A stretch of DNA of 6,812 bases from an uncultured Porphyromonadaceae bacterium (lineage in GTDB: Bacteria; Bacteroidota; Bacteroidia; Bacteroidales; Muribaculaceae). The position numbers and the translations under genes are program-made. A model generated the notes under the pieces. It did no database searches, was not told where the DNA came from, and saw only the letters and a program-made list of their open reading frames with translations. The stretch is from NCBI GenBank assembly GCA_902462525.1, contig CABQCA010000127.1, positions 1 through 6,812 on the forward strand. The letters are read 5' to 3'. Positions 5,198-6,812 of the stretch are shown in pieces; positions within the stretch are counted from its first letter, which is position 1, and each line of letters starts with the position of its first letter.

Positions 5198-6808
5198 TCA
5201 GCGTCTAATGCCTCGGCTGAAAGTCTGTTTTAGGCGTTGCCATTGCTCTTTGAGCCATTGGAACACGCGGATGCCGTTGATGTGGAGGTGAAATTTGTTG
5301 TCAGTGGGGCTGCGCTTGATTTGCACCTCTGCATTGGATACATCGAAATCTTGACGGTATGTTTCCGAATGGATGGTAGCTCCTTGATTGAAACAGCGAG
5401 GTTGCTGGTCAAGCAAAACACGGGTTACAGCGTCAGATAAACCCACTTCACGGCATTCTCTCGCCGCTTCCAACAACGGAAGCACATCGGGGAAGAACGT
5501 GTTGAGGTCAGTTTCCAGATAGTTGTGTATCCGGATGGTGGAGGCTTCCCTCTCTTCTTGTCTGCGGAGGTTGTCGGATAGGTTTGACATCTCACGGCGA
5601 AAATCCTGCTCCCTTGCCTCGGCCCGGTCTTTCAGTTCCCGAATCTCTTCATCTTTCCGGGCAACCTCGGCTTCAAGCCGCTTGGTCTTGCTCCCGGTGA
5701 AGATGTTGGCAATGTTACTGACGGCTTCTTTCCGTTGTGCGTCGCGCTCGGCTTTGGCTTCATCACGCTCACGCTTGGCGGTTTCAGCCTCCTGTCGTGC
5801 CTCGGTGGTCTGCGCCTCGTATCTCTCTTTCTCGGCGGTCAGCCTTTCGGTGTCGGCTGCAAGATTTTCGCGCTGTGTCGAAAGTCTTGATGTTTCTTCC
5901 GAAAGTCCGGCATTGGTGTCGGCAAGCGATTTGTTTTCGGCGGCGAGAGAAAAATTAGCCTCGGTCAGCCGGGAGTTCTCGGAATAGAGTTCGCAGTTTG
6001 CCTGCCGCATTTCCTCGTTGACCTGCCTCAACTGCTTCTTTTGAGCGTCAAGAGCGATTGCGCTACATTCAAGATGTCCGACTTTGCTCTCCAACGATTT
6101 CTTCTCCTTGTCGAGTTTCTTTTTCTCGGTGGAGAGTTCGGCTACATCCTTTTCAAGTCCGGCTTTCTCTCGCTGGCATTGGCGGTAGTATTCGTGTTGG
6201 TCGATGTGCCGTGCCTCCGAACCCCGTATGCCCCGCTCCAATCCATACTTCGCCATTGCCTCGGCATAGAGGTCTTGGTAACGGCTCATCGCCTTACGCT
6301 CCATTATGTCGTCGGCACACAGCCGTGGGCGGTTGGTCGGCTTGGTGCGGTAACGCTTCTTCACCGCCGCCTCCCTCGCTTTCTTCTTTCTTTCGGTGGT
6401 GACAATCGGAACGACCGCTATGTGCAGGTGCGGTGTCCGCTCGTCCATGTGGAGTGCTGCGCCGACAACATTGTCACTGCCGAATGTGTCACGAACCCAT
6501 TTGATGTTGTCGGCTATCCATTGGTCGAGTTTTCCGGCGTCGATGATTTTCTGCATACCCTCGTTGTCGGAGGTCATCACCATGTTGAGGCAGCGTACCT
6601 GGCGGTCGGAGATTTTCCGGGTTATCCCGGCGTTGGCTATGCGGTGTTCGACAGCAGCCGCAAGCCCAGTTATCCCGTCGGGATATTCGACCAGCCCGTA
6701 GCGGTTGAGGTGCGTCCGCGCCGGGTATGCGTTGTCGGGGTGGGAGGTGCGCTCGATATGCTTGGCTATCGAGTTCAAAGACGAGTTCGCCTTGATGATG
6801 TGTAACAC
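5198..6808 (-). CDS. MobV-family relaxase (Mob/Pre plasmid mobilization protein), 5' end possibly cut
   Basis: At least 536 residues. The N-terminal relaxase domain (about 1-200) has HIER (17-20), a LNRYGL segment (34-39) where MobV motif II is expected, and the metal-binding motif HMDERTPHLH (120-129), which fits the MobV signature H-x-D-E-x-T-P-H-x-H. RGIRGSEARH (192-201) is another segment I know from Bacteroidota members. Such enzymes nick one strand at the transfer origin and lead it into a recipient using another element's conjugation machinery. From about 205 to 420 there is a highly charged heptad-rich coiled coil (many E, K, R, L), then a globular tail of about 115 residues. The visible start is GTG at 6808, but the frame stays open to the window edge, so the true ATG is probably a few codons beyond. 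The transfer origin normally lies upstream of such genes and is not visible. A strong terminator follows the stop. Confidence 0.92.
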   Translation of the reverse strand: MLHIIKANSSLNSIAKHIERTSHPDNAYPARTHLNRYGLVEYPDGITGLAAAVEHRIANAGITRKISDRQVRCLNMVMTSDNEGMQKIIDAGKLDQWIADNIKWVRDTFGSDNVVGAALHMDERTPHLHIAVVPIVTTERKKKAREAAVKKRYRTKPTNRPRLCADDIMERKAMSRYQDLYAEAMAKYGLERGIRGSEARHIDQHEYYRQCQREKAGLEKDVAELSTEKKKLDKEKKSLESKVGHLECSAIALDAQKKQLRQVNEEMRQANCELYSENSRLTEANFSLAAENKSLADTNAGLSEETSRLSTQRENLAADTERLTAEKERYEAQTTEARQEAETAKRERDEAKAERDAQRKEAVSNIANIFTGSKTKRLEAEVARKDEEIRELKDRAEAREQDFRREMSNLSDNLRRQEEREASTIRIHNYLETDLNTFFPDVLPLLEAARECREVGLSDAVTRVLLDQQPRCFNQGATIHSETYRQDFDVSNAEVQIKRSPTDNKFHLHINGIRVFQWLKEQWQRLKQTFSRGIRR

Positions 6809-6812
6809 TGCG

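Larger units (their letters stand above)
3361..6812. mobile_element. Putative integrated mobilizable element (left part)
   Basis: Directly downstream of the tRNA-Leu 3' end, all genes switch to the minus strand and composition drops: a sampled 60-base line in the yfhO gene (2221-2280) has 40 G/C, one in the operon (4201-4260) has 18, and one in the relaxase (6241-6300) has 32. The segment encodes a MobV relaxase, a hallmark of mobilizable plasmids and integrative mobilizable elements. Together these suggest an element inserted at the tRNA. No integrase, transfer origin or second attachment site is visible, so the right end must lie past the window and the left boundary (within the tRNA 3' end or just after the hairpin) is uncertain. 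Confidence 0.6.

Noticed and set aside
5523..5987. 154-codon Ser/Arg-rich open frame on the plus strand
   Set aside because: The low-complexity composition is what the complement of a Glu/Lys/Arg-rich coiled coil gives; it is a shadow frame.
6041..6805. 254-codon open frame antisense to the relaxase
   Set aside because: It is opposite a relaxase with clear catalytic motifs; the frame is a by-product of codon bias and shows no promoter or domain.
5198..6808. Reading the relaxase as a truncated pseudogene
   Set aside because: The frame is continuous to a natural stop with a terminator behind it, and the catalytic motifs are present; only the first few codons may lie outside the window.
1..6812. 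CRISPR array, riboswitch or insertion sequence ends
   Set aside because: No regularly spaced repeats, no recognisable riboswitch core and no transposase or terminal inverted repeats were seen on either strand.

Overview
The window looks like part of a Bacteroidales (Bacteroidota) chromosome interrupted by, or joined to, a mobilizable element. The evidence for the phylum is a long YfhO-type membrane protein, an exact Bacteroides-type promoter (TTTG, 20 bases, TAnnTTTG) in front of a tRNA gene, and a Bacteroidota-style MobV relaxase. Base composition fits a moderately GC-rich gut family such as Muribaculaceae, but that narrower placement is only a guess.

Chromosomal part (1 to about 3360, plus strand). 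A short upstream region with a plausible promoter leads into an 879-residue multi-spanning YfhO-family protein. Its last 25 bases overlap a small gene whose N-terminus matches Bacteroidota SAM-dependent methyltransferases but whose cofactor-binding region looks eroded. Next comes a strong promoter and a tRNA-Leu(CAA), closed by a palindromic terminator.

Putative mobile part (about 3361 to the end, all genes on the minus strand). Immediately after the tRNA, composition falls sharply and the coding strand switches. A spaced direct repeat (GTGTACT twice, 11 bases apart) lies in the junction. Reading leftward from the right edge, there is a near-complete MobV relaxase with a very long coiled-coil tail, its own intrinsic terminator, a new promoter with a perfect -7 box almost on top of the start codon, and a tightly packed AT-rich three-gene operon: two small polytopic membrane proteins and one soluble TPR protein. 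No integrase is visible, so the other end of the element and its recombinase would lie beyond position 6812.

How the parts fit: the relaxase would nick the element's transfer origin (not seen here, expected upstream of the gene) and let it be mobilized by a co-resident conjugative element. The tRNA-Leu 3' end is the likely integration site. The membrane/TPR operon is passenger DNA of unknown function and is the most interesting unexplained content; an immunity or defence role is possible but not shown by the sequence.
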